Source: Cryobacterium sp. M96
GTDB taxonomy: Bacteria > Actinomycetota > Actinomycetes > Actinomycetales > Microbacteriaceae
Assembly: GCF_002929845.1 (NCBI RefSeq)
Contig: NZ_PJJS01000053.1
Span: forward strand, 157,587 to 221,586
Direction of reading: 5' to 3'
DNA: 64,000 nucleotides
Shown here: piece after piece, positions 7,802-16,811 of the stretch
Layout: every line of letters starts with the position of its first letter
Numbering within the stretch: position 1 is the stretch's first letter
Notes under the pieces: generated by a model
Databases searched by the model: none
What the model was told of the DNA's origin: nothing
Seen by the model: only the letters and a program-made list of their open reading frames with translations
Program-made: the position numbers and the translations under genes

Positions 7802-10558
7802 ATGCCCACCACCTCTCCCGCAGCGGCGGCCACCGAGCACGCCGCCTGGCACACCCTCTCGGCCGCTGAAACCACGGCGGCCCAGGACGTCGACGCCCGC
7901 GCCGGGCTCGCCGCATCCGAGGTCGACGACCGCCGTCGGCGATACGGACCGAACTTGCTGCGTAAGCCGAAACGCGTGCCGACCTGGCGCAAGATCGTGC
8001 GCCTTCTCGGCGAGAAGATGACGATCGTGCTCCTGGTGGCCGCGGTCGTCAGCGCCGTCGTCTCGCAAGAACTCGAGACACCGATCGTAATCCTGGTCGT
8101 GATCATCCTCAACACCGTTCTGAATTATGTGCAGGAGCGGAGGGCCGAGAGCAGCCTCCAGGCGCTGCAGCAGCTGTCGGAAGGCAAGGCCGTCGCTCGG
8201 CGGGACGGAACCGAACTCGAGGTGCAATTCTCCGATCTTGTGCCGGGCGACATCGTGCTCCTCGATGCCGGGGACTCCGTTCCGGCGGACGGTCGCATCA
8301 TCGAGAATGCCGGCTTGCAGGTGGCCGAGGCGACCCTGACCGGGGAATCCGAGCCGGTCGGGAAGACGATTCCCGCTCTGGACGATGCGGAACTGCCGCT
8401 CACAGACCGCACCAACATGCTTTTCATGAACACCCTGGTCACTCGCGGCCGCGCCACCATGGTGGTCACCGACACCGGCATGGGCACGGCCGTCGGCGGC
8501 ATCGCGGTGCTGTTGAACGAGGTGAAGAACGACAAAACACCGTTGCAGCGGAGGATCGACCAGCTGGCCCAGCTGCTCACCGTGGCGGCGCTGGTCGTGG
8601 TGGCGATCGTCTTCGTGCTGGGCCTCCTGCGCGGGGACTCCTGGACCGAGCTGCTGATCACCGCCGTCTCGCTGGCCGTGGCGACCATTCCTGAGGGTCT
8701 CACCGCGGTCGTCGCGTTCACCCTGGCGATGGGCGCCTCCCGGCTGGCCGCCCGAGGCGCCATCATCAAGCAGCTCTCGGCGGTGGAAACCCTCGGCAGC
8801 GTCAGCCATATCGCCACCGATAAGACCGGCACGCTGACCATGAACGAGATGACGGCCCGCCGACTGCACACCCATGGCCGCGATTTCCGCATCACCGGCG
8901 AGGGCTACTCCACCGACGGCCGGATCCTCACCGGTGATGACCGGCCCCTGCCTGACCTCACCGAGGCGTTCCTAACCATGGCCCTGTGCAATGACGCCGT
9001 ACTGAACGACGGCGTGCTGGTCGGCGACCCCACCGAAGGAGCCCTGGCCGTTCTCGCCGAGAAGGGCGGCATCGACGTCGCAGCTGCGAGGCGGACCCAC
9101 CCCCGGGTAGCCGAAGTGCCCTTCGACTCCGACTACAAATTCATGGCCACATTCCACCGGCCGGCAGAGCCGACGACCGGACTGCCGCGACCGCCCGGAC
9201 ACCGCTGCTTCGCCAAGGGCGCACCGGGCGCACTGCTGCCCCTGACCGACTCGGTGCTCACCGACGACGGCATCCGCCCTCTCGATGCCACCATGCAGCA
9301 ACGAATCCACGACACCATCCAGGAACTGGCCGGTGAGGGCCTGCGCACGATCATGGTCGCCGGACGCACCCTCGACGCCGGCACCGTTCCGGGCGACGAC
9401 TCGGGTCGCTCCCTGGTCACCGGTCTGACCCTCTACGCCATCGTCGGAATCGTCGATCCACCCAGGGTTGAGGCGGCCAAGGCCATCGCGGTGGCGCTCG
9501 GCGCCGGCATCCGCGTGCACATGATCACGGGCGACCATCTCGTGACGGCCTCGGCCATCGCCCGCAACCTGGGCCTGCCCGGAGAGGCTGCTGCCGGTCC
9601 TACGCTGGACGACCTCGACGATCACGCGCTCGCCGCGCGGGCCGCTGACTACGGGGTACTCGCCCGGGTCACCCCGGCCCACAAGATCCGGGTGGTCAGG
9701 GCGTTGCAGGCCGGCGGCAATGTCGTTGCAATGACCGGTGACGGCGTCAACGACGCGCCGGCCCTGAAGCAGGCCGACATCGGCATCGCCATGGGTATCA
9801 CCGGCACGGATGTCTCCAAAGGCGCCGCAAACATGATCCTCACCGACGACAACTTCTCCACGATCGTCGCCGCGGTGCAGGAGGGACGCGGCATCTACGC
9901 CAACATCCTGAAGTTCGTCAGGTTCCAGCTGACCACGGCGTGGGGATTCGTGCTCATCTTCCTGATCGCGGGCGTCACCGGGTGGGCCGCGGGCGCGCCG
10001 TTCACGGCGCTTCAGATCCTCTGGGTCAACATCATCATGGACGGCCCACCCGCACTGGCGCTCGGCTTGGATCCGGCCGAACCCGGAACGATGAGCTGGC
10101 CTCCGCGCCCGTCCAACGAACCTCTGCTCACTCGGGACAGGATGCTGCGTATTCTCGGGCTCGGCCTCGTCATGGCCGCGGGAACCCTGACCGTGTTGAC
10201 CCAGGCGTCCGCCCTGTTCCCGGACAGTGCGGGCAACGCGGCCTTCGCCACCACCCTCGCGTTCACGACCTTCGTCTTCTACCAGGTGTTCAACCTGCTC
10301 AACGTGCGCTCGGACACCCACTCCGTCTTCTCACTCCAGACGTTCACCAACCGCAGCATCTGGCTGGCACTCACCGCCGTGATCATCCTGCAGGTCCTCG
10401 TGGTGCAGATGGACGTGCTCCAAGGACTCTTCGACACGACCTCCCTCACGTCGGGCCAATGGGGTCTGTGCGTGCTGGTCGGGTCGTCGGTGCTCTGGAT
10501 CGAGGAGGTCCGAAAAGCCATCGTGCGGGCAGCCGGGCATCGCGCAGCTCGCCGCTGA
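7802..10558 (+). CDS. P-type cation-transporting ATPase (type II)
   Basis: Ion pump of 918 residues with the full P-type layout: N-terminal cation-ATPase domain (YGPNLLRKPKR), A-domain loop TGESEPVGK, TM4 motif VATIPEGLTAVVAF, phosphorylation site DKTGTLTMN with Asp340, and hinge TGDGVNDAPALKQADIG. The C-terminal half has about six membrane segments. PEGL in TM4 and NIIMDGPPALALGLDP near the C-terminus place it with Ca2+/Na+ (SERCA/PMCA-like) pumps rather than heavy-metal pumps; the ion is not certain. Follows a Usp gene at nine bases with no clear ribosome site of its own. Confidence 0.92.
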   Translation: MPTTSPAAAATEHAAWHTLSAAETTAAQDVDARAGLAASEVDDRRRRYGPNLLRKPKRVPTWRKIVRLLGEKMTIVLLVAAVVSAVVSQELETPIVILVVIILNTVLNYVQERRAESSLQALQQLSEGKAVARRDGTELEVQFSDLVPGDIVLLDAGDSVPADGRIIENAGLQVAEATLTGESEPVGKTIPALDDAELPLTDRTNMLFMNTLVTRGRATMVVTDTGMGTAVGGIAVLLNEVKNDKTPLQRRIDQLAQLLTVAALVVVAIVFVLGLLRGDSWTELLITAVSLAVATIPEGLTAVVAFTLAMGASRLAARGAIIKQLSAVETLGSVSHIATDKTGTLTMNEMTARRLHTHGRDFRITGEGYSTDGRILTGDDRPLPDLTEAFLTMALCNDAVLNDGVLVGDPTEGALAVLAEKGGIDVAAARRTHPRVAEVPFDSDYKFMATFHRPAEPTTGLPRPPGHRCFAKGAPGALLPLTDSVLTDDGIRPLDATMQQRIHDTIQELAGEGLRTIMVAGRTLDAGTVPGDDSGRSLVTGLTLYAIVGIVDPPRVEAAKAIAVALGAGIRVHMITGDHLVTASAIARNLGLPGEAAAGPTLDDLDDHALAARAADYGVLARVTPAHKIRVVRALQAGGNVVAMTGDGVNDAPALKQADIGIAMGITGTDVSKGAANMILTDDNFSTIVAAVQEGRGIYANILKFVRFQLTTAWGFVLIFLIAGVTGWAAGAPFTALQILWVNIIMDGPPALALGLDPAEPGTMSWPPRPSNEPLLTRDRMLRILGLGLVMAAGTLTVLTQASALFPDSAGNAAFATTLAFTTFVFYQVFNLLNVRSDTHSVFSLQTFTNRSIWLALTAVIILQVLVVQMDVLQGLFDTTSLTSGQWGLCVLVGSSVLWIEEVRKAIVRAAGHRAARR

Positions 10559-10574
10559 GACCTGCCCGACCCGC

Positions 10575-10623
10575 AACGCGAGAAGGGGCATCCACCGTGA
10601 CGGCGGATGCCCCTTCTCGCGTT
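10575..10623. terminator. Bidirectional terminator between ATPase and helicase genes
   Basis: Perfect 19-bp inverted repeat (AACGCGAGAAGGGGCATCC and its complement) around an 11-base loop, lying between two convergent genes. T-rich bases follow on the plus strand (GTTATTTC). Stem strength and convergent placement make a two-way terminator the clear reading. Confidence 0.9.
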
Positions 10624-10652
10624 ATTTCAGGAGGTGCTGGAGTTGCTGCCGA

Positions 10653-12650
10653 CTACATTCCGGCGAGGTCGCGCACCGACGTGTCGCCGGGGGCCGCGTT
10701 CGTGAAGGAGGCCTCGATCTCGGCGCGGCCCAGCAGCTCATCCATGCGGCGGCGACGCTGCTTCGGGATGAGCGTGACGACGGTACCGGACTTGCCGGCG
10801 CGCCCGGTACGACCGGAGCGGTGCAGGTAGGTCTTGTACTCGTCGGGAGCGTCGGCCTGGATGACCAGGTCGATGTCGTCCACGTGGATGCCGCGAGCCG
10901 CGACATCCGTTGCCACCAGCACGTTGACGCGACCGCTGGTCAGCATCTGCAGGTTGCGGGTGCGGCGAGCCTGGTTCAGGTCGCCGTGCAGGCTCGTGGC
11001 CTTCACGCCGGCGTCTTCGAGCTGCTCGGCGAGCTGTTCGGCGTAGGCACGGGTGCGCGAGAAGATCAGCGTCTTGCCCTGGCGGTCGACGAGCTGGCCG
11101 ATGATGGCGCTCTTGTCGCGGTGCTCGATGACGAGCACACGGTGGTCGATGGTGGAGGAGGCCTGATCTTCGCCGGCAACCTCGTGCACGGCCGGGTTGA
11201 CCAGGAATTCCTTGACCAGCGAGGCGACGCCCTTGTCGAGGGTGGCCGAGAAGAGCAGCTTCTGGCCGCCCTTCTTGGTCTGACGCAGGATGCGCTGAAC
11301 CGGCTCGAGAAAGCCCAGGTCGCACATGTAGTCGGCCTCGTCAAGGACGGTGACGACGACCTCGCTGAGGTCGAGGCGACCCTGCTCGATGAGGTCTTCG
11401 ATGCGACCGGCGGTGCCGATGATGATGTCCACGCCGCGCTGGAGGGCGCTGACCTGGCGGTACTGCGGAACGCCGCCGTAGATCTGGGTGGTGAAGAGGC
11501 CGACGCTGCGGGCTATGGGCTGGATGGTGCGGTCGATCTGCAGGGCCAGCTCACGGGTCGGGGCCAGAATGAGCGCGCGGGGCTTGCGGGCCATCTTGCG
11601 GTCCTTGGCGCCGTTGTTCTCCAGCAGCTTCTCCACGAGGGGAGCGCCGAAGGCGATGGTCTTGCCGGAACCGGTCTTGCCACGGCCGAGCACGTCGCGC
11701 CCGGCGAGTACGTCCGGGATGGTCGCGGCCTGGATCGGGAACGGCGCTGCGGCACCGAGGGTGGCGAGCTCGCGCACGATGTTCTCACCGAGGCCCAAGT
11801 CGCCGAAGGTCACGCCGACGACTTCGGCAGCCGTCGTCGCGATGGCTTCGAGGCGCTCAAGCACGACGTCGTCACCAGCGGCGAAGTGCGCCTTGGTGTC
11901 GCGGTCGGGGTAGAAGTTGCTGGAGTGGCCGCCATCGGACGCCGAGCGGGCCGGACGCGCCGGACGGTCGGAGTTCGAACGCTCGGAACGGTCGTAGCCG
12001 CCACGCTCGGTGCGGGCCGGACGGTCGCCGTAGGACGAACGGTCGTTGTTGTTGTACGCCGGACGATCCGTGCGCGGGGCTCGGTCGCCGTAGGAGGGTC
12101 GGTCGTTGCCGTAGGACGGACGGTCCGTGCGCGGACGGTCGTTGTTGTACGCCGGACGATCCGTGCGCGGGGCACGGTCGCCGTAGGAGGGTCGGTCGTT
12201 GCCGTAGGACGGACGGTCCGTGCGCGGACGGTCGTTGTTGTACGCCGGACGATCCGTGCGCGGGGCACGGTCGCCGTAGGAGGGTCGGTCAGTGTTGTAC
12301 GCGGGACGGTCGCTGCGGGGACGGTCGCTGTTGTACGAGGGACGGTCTCCGCGCGGGGCACCACCAGAAGAGGGACGGTCGCTGCGGTTCGGGCGGTCGC
12401 CGTAGGCGGGGCGCTCGGAGCGCTGGCCGTAGGTCGGGCGGTCGTTGCCGGCGGGGCGGCCGTTGCCGGAGGCCGGACGGTCATTGCCTGCGGGGCGGCC
12501 GGCGGCACGGTCGGCCCGCTCGCCGGCGTTCCACCGGGCTTTCTTGGGCGCACCCTCGGCGGCGTTGTGGCCGCGGTGTCCGGGGCTCTTGCTGCCGCCC
12601 TTGGACGGTCCACCCTTGGCGGAGTACTTGGGATCGAAGTTCTTAGGCAT
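10653..12650 (-). CDS. DEAD-box RNA helicase with long repetitive N-terminus
   Basis: ATP-dependent RNA helicase of 665 residues. The C-terminal half has the Q motif (PFPIQAATIP), Walker A GKTGSGKT, PTRELALQ, DEAD (VLDEADYM), SAT (FSATL) and HRSGRTGRAGK. The N-terminal ~240 residues are low-complexity RPxYGDRP/RTDRP repeats, including a 31-residue unit repeated at 93-bp spacing, a basic disordered segment likely to bind RNA or drive condensation. Most family members carry such a tail at the C-terminus; here it is at the front. ATG of MPKNFDPKY chosen. It ends convergent with the ATPase across a strong terminator. Confidence 0.93.
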   Translation of the reverse strand: MPKNFDPKYSAKGGPSKGGSKSPGHRGHNAAEGAPKKARWNAGERADRAAGRPAGNDRPASGNGRPAGNDRPTYGQRSERPAYGDRPNRSDRPSSGGAPRGDRPSYNSDRPRSDRPAYNTDRPSYGDRAPRTDRPAYNNDRPRTDRPSYGNDRPSYGDRAPRTDRPAYNNDRPRTDRPSYGNDRPSYGDRAPRTDRPAYNNNDRSSYGDRPARTERGGYDRSERSNSDRPARPARSASDGGHSSNFYPDRDTKAHFAAGDDVVLERLEAIATTAAEVVGVTFGDLGLGENIVRELATLGAAAPFPIQAATIPDVLAGRDVLGRGKTGSGKTIAFGAPLVEKLLENNGAKDRKMARKPRALILAPTRELALQIDRTIQPIARSVGLFTTQIYGGVPQYRQVSALQRGVDIIIGTAGRIEDLIEQGRLDLSEVVVTVLDEADYMCDLGFLEPVQRILRQTKKGGQKLLFSATLDKGVASLVKEFLVNPAVHEVAGEDQASSTIDHRVLVIEHRDKSAIIGQLVDRQGKTLIFSRTRAYAEQLAEQLEDAGVKATSLHGDLNQARRTRNLQMLTSGRVNVLVATDVAARGIHVDDIDLVIQADAPDEYKTYLHRSGRTGRAGKSGTVVTLIPKQRRRRMDELLGRAEIEASFTNAAPGDTSVRDLAGM
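12051..12290 (-). repeat. 93-bp tandem repeat inside the helicase gene
   Basis: The string GTTGTACGCCGGACGATCC recurs at 12051, 12144 and 12237, an exact 93-bp period (31 codons). The first two units are nearly identical at DNA level and the third diverges after about 50 bp, so the array expanded recently. Coding unit begins RTDRPAYNNDRPRTDRPSYG. Confidence 0.9.
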
Positions 12651-12912
12651 GAAAAATGTTCCTGGGTTGTATTGGGTACATGGCAGAACAACGCCGCACA
12701 CGCGACGCAACCTGAGAACCCGGGCAGTCTATGGCCGGGGCCGTTCACATACAGTGATTTTTCACCAGCGGATTACTGGGAAACCGGCCCATCCTGACTT
12801 ACAAACCCATCCGCGCACACAAAAAAACGCACGGTGTCAAGAGCCGACCTGTCTACGTTACCTGATCGATGCCGCAATGTCACGGATCACCTTCACCGCT
12901 TACTCTGTTCAC

Positions 12913-13392
12913 ATGCTGACGACCATCAACATTGAGTCCCCGCGGCAGCCGGAGATCGCCGCGTTGCTGCGACTGAGCGGCGATTACGCCCACTCGCTGT
13001 ACCCACCGGAGAGCAACTTTCTGCTCGACGTCGACGAGCTCGAGCAGCCGGGTGTCGCCGTGTACGTCGTGCGGGATGCGACGGCCCGCGCCGTGGGGAT
13101 CGCCGCGCTGGTTGGTGGGGCCGGCACGACCAGCGCGGCGGAGCTGAAGCGCATGTTCGTGCACCCCGACGCCCGGGGCCGCGGCGTGGCCGCCCGCCTG
13201 CTGGCGGGGATCGAGACGGATGCCGCGGCCCGCGGCATCCGAGAAATCGTGCTGGAGACCGGACCGGAGAGCTATGCCGCGCTCTCCTTCTATCGGAGCG
13301 TCGGCTACCGGGAGGTTCCCCTATTCGGTCAGTACGTGGGCGAAGCCTTCAGCGTCTGCTTTGCCAAGACGATCCCGGGAACCCGGCCATGA
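12913..13392 (+). CDS. GNAT-family N-acetyltransferase
   Basis: 159-residue acetyltransferase. The acetyl-CoA loop reads RMFVHPDARGRGVAARLL (about residues 77-94) and the C-terminal beta-bulge region LSFYRSVGYREVPLFG is typical of single-domain GNATs. Substrate unknown. I take the ATG of MLTTINIES: TACTCT at 12901 stands at -10 distance, consistent with leaderless translation; an upstream ATG at 12877 is possible. Its stop overlaps the ATG of the next gene (ATGA), so the two are coupled. The 262 bases before it hold the helicase leader and no further gene. Confidence 0.85.
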   Translation: MLTTINIESPRQPEIAALLRLSGDYAHSLYPPESNFLLDVDELEQPGVAVYVVRDATARAVGIAALVGGAGTTSAAELKRMFVHPDARGRGVAARLLAGIETDAAARGIREIVLETGPESYAALSFYRSVGYREVPLFGQYVGEAFSVCFAKTIPGTRP

Positions 13393-14576
13393 CCCGGGAT
13401 CGGGCAGCCGCCGGCACTTTGGCGCAGGTGAGTGTGCATCGCGCACGGAGGACGGTGTCCTGGCTGGGAGTGGCCGCGACCAGCCCGAGAATCGTGCAGG
13501 CGGTCAAGGCCGCCATCGCCGTCGCCATCGCCTGGTCGATCGCGCCGTTGCTGCCTGGTGTGGCGGATGACTACCCCTACTACGCCCCGCTGGGCGCGCT
13601 AGTGAGCATGTACCCGACGCTGATGAGTTCGGTGCGGAACGCCCTGCAGACCCTGGGCGGCCTCACCGTCGGAATCCTGCTCGCGGGGGCGGTCATCGTT
13701 TTGAGCGAGCCGAACGTTCTCACAATCTCGCTCGCGGTCGGCGTCGGCGCCGCGATCTCGGCCACCGGCTGGTTCGGCGCCAGCCGGGAGTACATTCCGG
13801 TGACGGCGCTGTTCGTGCTGATCGTCGGCGGGCCGAATGCCGACGGTTATTCCATCGGGTATCTGGTGCAGATGACGCTGGGAATCGCGATCGGCCTCGC
13901 CGTGAACCTCCTCTTCTTTCCGCCGTTGGCCTTCGAAGCCGTCGGCCAGCAGCTGATCCGCTTTCGCCGCACGCTGGCCGATCAGCTCTCGGAGGTGGCC
14001 GACGCCCTGGCCGACAGCTGGCCGCCTGAACGGGACGGTTGGGCCTTCCGCAGTCAGGAACTCGTGGCGGTCGGCCGCGCGGTGCGCGTGGCGGTCAGTC
14101 ACGCCGATGACAGTCGCAAGGGCAACCCGCGCGCCCGCGTGCATCAGCGGGATCTTCGCTCGGACTACGACGAGCTGTCGGCCCTTGAGGACGTGACCTT
14201 CCACGTGCGCGACTTGACGGAGGTGCTGGCCGCGGCGGTCTGGGGGCAGCCGGTCCAGCTCGAGTTGCACCCCGAGTTGCGGCCGGCGCTCGGCCGGACC
14301 TTACACGCCGCGGCCGCCGTGCTGCGGGACTGGGACACGGATGATGACGAGCAGGCGGCATTCGCCGAGGCGGGTGCCGCTCTGACGGACCTGATGACCG
14401 AGCTGGACGAGCGGCGAAACTCTGCCCCGGTGATGTCGCTGGGGGTCGCGGCGACGGTCGCGATGGACGTCACCCGCATTCTCACCGCCCTTCGGCCGCA
14501 TATCCTGCCGGAGGCCGACGAGGGCGACCAGGCCGACGAGGCAAACGCCGCCCCGGACCCGACGCCGACGCGCTAA
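13389..14576 (+). CDS. FUSC-type aromatic acid exporter family membrane protein
   Basis: 395-residue protein with about six hydrophobic segments in the first 180 residues (PLGALVSMYPTLMSSVRNALQ is the family hallmark of a FUSC half), then a soluble helical domain rich in charged residues. Related proteins export aromatic acids or fusaric acid. Starts within the stop codon of the GNAT gene. Export function is by family; the substrate is unknown. Confidence 0.8.
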   Translation: MTRDRAAAGTLAQVSVHRARRTVSWLGVAATSPRIVQAVKAAIAVAIAWSIAPLLPGVADDYPYYAPLGALVSMYPTLMSSVRNALQTLGGLTVGILLAGAVIVLSEPNVLTISLAVGVGAAISATGWFGASREYIPVTALFVLIVGGPNADGYSIGYLVQMTLGIAIGLAVNLLFFPPLAFEAVGQQLIRFRRTLADQLSEVADALADSWPPERDGWAFRSQELVAVGRAVRVAVSHADDSRKGNPRARVHQRDLRSDYDELSALEDVTFHVRDLTEVLAAAVWGQPVQLELHPELRPALGRTLHAAAAVLRDWDTDDDEQAAFAEAGAALTDLMTELDERRNSAPVMSLGVAATVAMDVTRILTALRPHILPEADEGDQADEANAAPDPTPTR

Positions 14577-14673
14577 TCCAGGCGAGGACGCCCCGCCCCG
14601 TTCCCGGACGGGATTCGGTGCGGCGCGAGAAACGAATTAGTCTCGTTGCACTACCCCGCAGCTCGGAGCACAC

Positions 14674-15741
14674 GTGAACACCGGCCCACGCCATCCCCGA
14701 TTCGGCTCGCATCGCATCCGTTTTCTGACGATTGCCGGCGCGGTGAGCATCGCCGTGGCTGCGACGGCCCTCCTCGGCGGCTTCCGCCCCCAGCTGTATT
14801 CCGTGACGCCCGACGAACCCGGCGACCAGCGCAGCGAGCTCGTCACGACCCAGATCGTCGGCATCCGAACATTCGAGCGGCCAGGTGGCATCACGGTCGA
14901 CGAAAATGTTGAGTACGGCACCCAGGCGGACGGTGCCGTGCTCACTCTCGACGTGTGCTCGCCGGCGATCACCCCCGCTGCGGAAACGACCCTCGAGGCG
15001 GCGCCGCCGGTCGTGCTGTCCTCGGAGGACGCGGCGGCCGCGCTGCGTCCGGCCGTCATCTCCATCCACGGCGGCAGTTGGGCTCGAGGCGACAAGGGCA
15101 ACAGCGACTGGCGCGCAGTCTGCGCCTGGCTCGCCTCCGAGGGATTCGTCGCCTACTCGGTGAACTACCGGATGGTACCGGATGCCGTGTTCCCCGCCGC
15201 GCTCGACGACGTCGCCCTGGCCGTGGAGTGGGTCCGCGACCCCGTCAATGCGCAGACCCACGGCATCGACCCGGACCGGATCGGCGTGTTCGGCGGCTCG
15301 GCCGGCGGCAACCTCGCCGCACTGCTCGGCACCCGCGGTTCCGGGTCGCTGACCACGGGGGCCCGGGTCGCCGCGGTCGCCGAACTCTCCGCGCCGCTCG
15401 ACCTCAGCCACAAGGCGCTCGTCACGGGCCGGGCCCCCGCGGGGCTGCAGAACATTGTGCGCGACTACGTCGGCTGCGAAACCCTGCGCGACTGCGCCAA
15501 TGCCACAGCCGCGTCGCCGGCGAGCACCCTTGACCGCAGCGATCCGCCCGTATTCCTCGGCTCGTCGACCGACGAGTACATTCCGCTGTCGCAGGCCACC
15601 GGGTATGCGGCGGCACTCGAACGCTCGGGCGTCGCCCACGAGCTCGTGACGGTGCCGGGAACGCTGCACTCGATCGGCATCCTCGACGCAACCATGCGCG
15701 AGAAGGTGGCTGCCTTCCTGCACACGACGCTCGGTGAGTAG
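14674..15741 (+). CDS. Exported alpha/beta-hydrolase (HSL-type esterase)
   Basis: 355-residue hydrolase with an N-terminal membrane/signal segment (residues 17-35). The oxyanion motif SIHGGSWARG and nucleophile elbow GVFGGSAGGNLA mark the hormone-sensitive-lipase-like family; the acid is likely in SSTDEYIP and the His in PGTLHS. Probably acts on the outer face of the membrane on small esters. GTG start; CTCGGAG about nine bases upstream. No operon partner. Confidence 0.82.
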   Translation: MNTGPRHPRFGSHRIRFLTIAGAVSIAVAATALLGGFRPQLYSVTPDEPGDQRSELVTTQIVGIRTFERPGGITVDENVEYGTQADGAVLTLDVCSPAITPAAETTLEAAPPVVLSSEDAAAALRPAVISIHGGSWARGDKGNSDWRAVCAWLASEGFVAYSVNYRMVPDAVFPAALDDVALAVEWVRDPVNAQTHGIDPDRIGVFGGSAGGNLAALLGTRGSGSLTTGARVAAVAELSAPLDLSHKALVTGRAPAGLQNIVRDYVGCETLRDCANATAASPASTLDRSDPPVFLGSSTDEYIPLSQATGYAAALERSGVAHELVTVPGTLHSIGILDATMREKVAAFLHTTLGE

Positions 15742-15809
15742 CCGCGAGGCCGTCTGGCGGCGGCGGGCCGGCGATGCGGCGCGTCCTCGCGGCGCAGGGT
15801 AGGGAAGCG

Positions 15810-15925
15810 GGCACATGTTCTAACGTGCGCCCGCCTCCACAGGGTGCGCCGCGAGCGTTGTGGAGGCCGCGAGCCACGGCAGGCAGCGCGGAGGCGGGGA
15901 GCCGAGGGCAGGCAACACATGTGCC
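15810..15925. repeat. Imperfect inverted repeat between convergent genes
   Basis: GGCACATGT (15810-15818) and ACATGTGCC (15917-15925) are perfect complements, and internal blocks CCCGCCTCC / GGAGGCGGG also pair. It fills the 190-base gap between the esterase and the IclR gene. Could be a long two-way terminator or a decayed mobile repeat. Confidence 0.4.
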
Positions 15926-15931
15926 GCAGGA

Positions 15932-16696
15932 CTACGTGCCGCGGATGCGCCGGGAGAGCTGCGCGGCGGTGCCGCCGAGCTGCGCGGCGAGCGCCGGCCA
16001 GTCCACCTCGGCGATGCGCTCGCGTGGGAAGGTGACGGCGATGCCCGCGGCGGGCCAGCCCGCGTGGTCGCGCACGGCGACGGCGACGGATGCCATCCCC
16101 TCCGTGATCTCCCCGTCCTCCAGGGCATACCCGTCTCGGCGCACCTGTTCAAGCAGGGTGCGCAGCTCCGCCGTGGTGCGTGGTCCCCGGCCGTGGCGCG
16201 TGGCGAAGGCGGCGGCGTTGGGGTACAGCGCCCGCAGCTGGGCTGCCGGCAGCGCGGCGAGGAGCGCACGCCCGCTCGCGGTGAGGTGGCTCGGGAGGCG
16301 CACGCCGACATCCGTCACCAGCGACGGGCGACGGGGGGCGCGCTCCTCGACGAGGTAGATCACGTCGCGCCCGTGCAGCACGACGAGGTGGGCGCTCTCA
16401 CCGAGCCGGTCGACCAGCGCAGCGACGAGCGGACGGCCAAGGTGTGAGAGGGGCTGCTGCCGGGAGAAGCCCGAGCTCAGCTCGAAGGCGGCCAGGCCGA
16501 GGCCGTATCGCTGTTCCTCGGGCAGGTGCACCACGAAGCCCTGATCGGCGAGCACCGCGAGCAGGTCGTAAACGCTCGAGCGGGGCAGGCCGAGGGCCGT
16601 GGCGATCTGGGACGCCGGCACCGGGCCACGCTGCGTGGCCAGATGGGAGAGGATGCGCAGCGTGCTTTGCGCCGCCGGAACCTTCGACGGGGTCAT
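15932..16696 (-). CDS. IclR-family regulator, likely of hutH
   Basis: 254-residue regulator. N-terminal winged helix (QIATALGLPRSSVYDLLAVL, about residues 27-46) and C-terminal IclR effector domain (GESAHLVVLHGRDVIYLVE). ATG at MTPSKVPA has GGGAGG nine bases upstream. Divergent from hutH across a 115-base gap that contains a perfect TGTCCGG/CCGGACA palindrome, so control of hutH is likely but inferred. A second IclR gene precedes the other hut block at 43.5 kb. Confidence 0.87.
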   Translation of the reverse strand: MTPSKVPAAQSTLRILSHLATQRGPVPASQIATALGLPRSSVYDLLAVLADQGFVVHLPEEQRYGLGLAAFELSSGFSRQQPLSHLGRPLVAALVDRLGESAHLVVLHGRDVIYLVEERAPRRPSLVTDVGVRLPSHLTASGRALLAALPAAQLRALYPNAAAFATRHGRGPRTTAELRTLLEQVRRDGYALEDGEITEGMASVAVAVRDHAGWPAAGIAVTFPRERIAEVDWPALAAQLGGTAAQLSRRIRGT

Positions 16697-16740
16697 GCGC
16701 CTGCCTCCCGTGAACGGTGTGCGTGAACGGCACCGCTGAA

Positions 16741-16758
16741 TGTCCGGTATCCCGGACA
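16741..16758. promoter_or_regulatory. Palindromic operator candidate upstream of hutH
   Basis: TGTCCGG, four bases, CCGGACA: a perfect 7-bp inverted repeat between the divergent IclR and hutH genes. IclR regulators bind such short palindromes; this one is the natural candidate for the adjacent regulator. Confidence 0.6.
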
Positions 16759-16811
16759 GCATCCACTCTAATCCCGTCGTGCAGGCGGTCCGGCTGGTGT
16801 CGAATCGGAGT

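Noticed and set aside
12051..12290. Regular 93-bp repeats as a CRISPR array
   Set aside because: Units are contiguous, coding and in frame, with no spacers.
10821..12797. Very long open frame antisense to the DEAD-box helicase
   Set aside because: It is the mirror of the repetitive RPxYGDRP coding region; product is Val/Arg/Thr repeats with no domain, and it crosses the helicase start.
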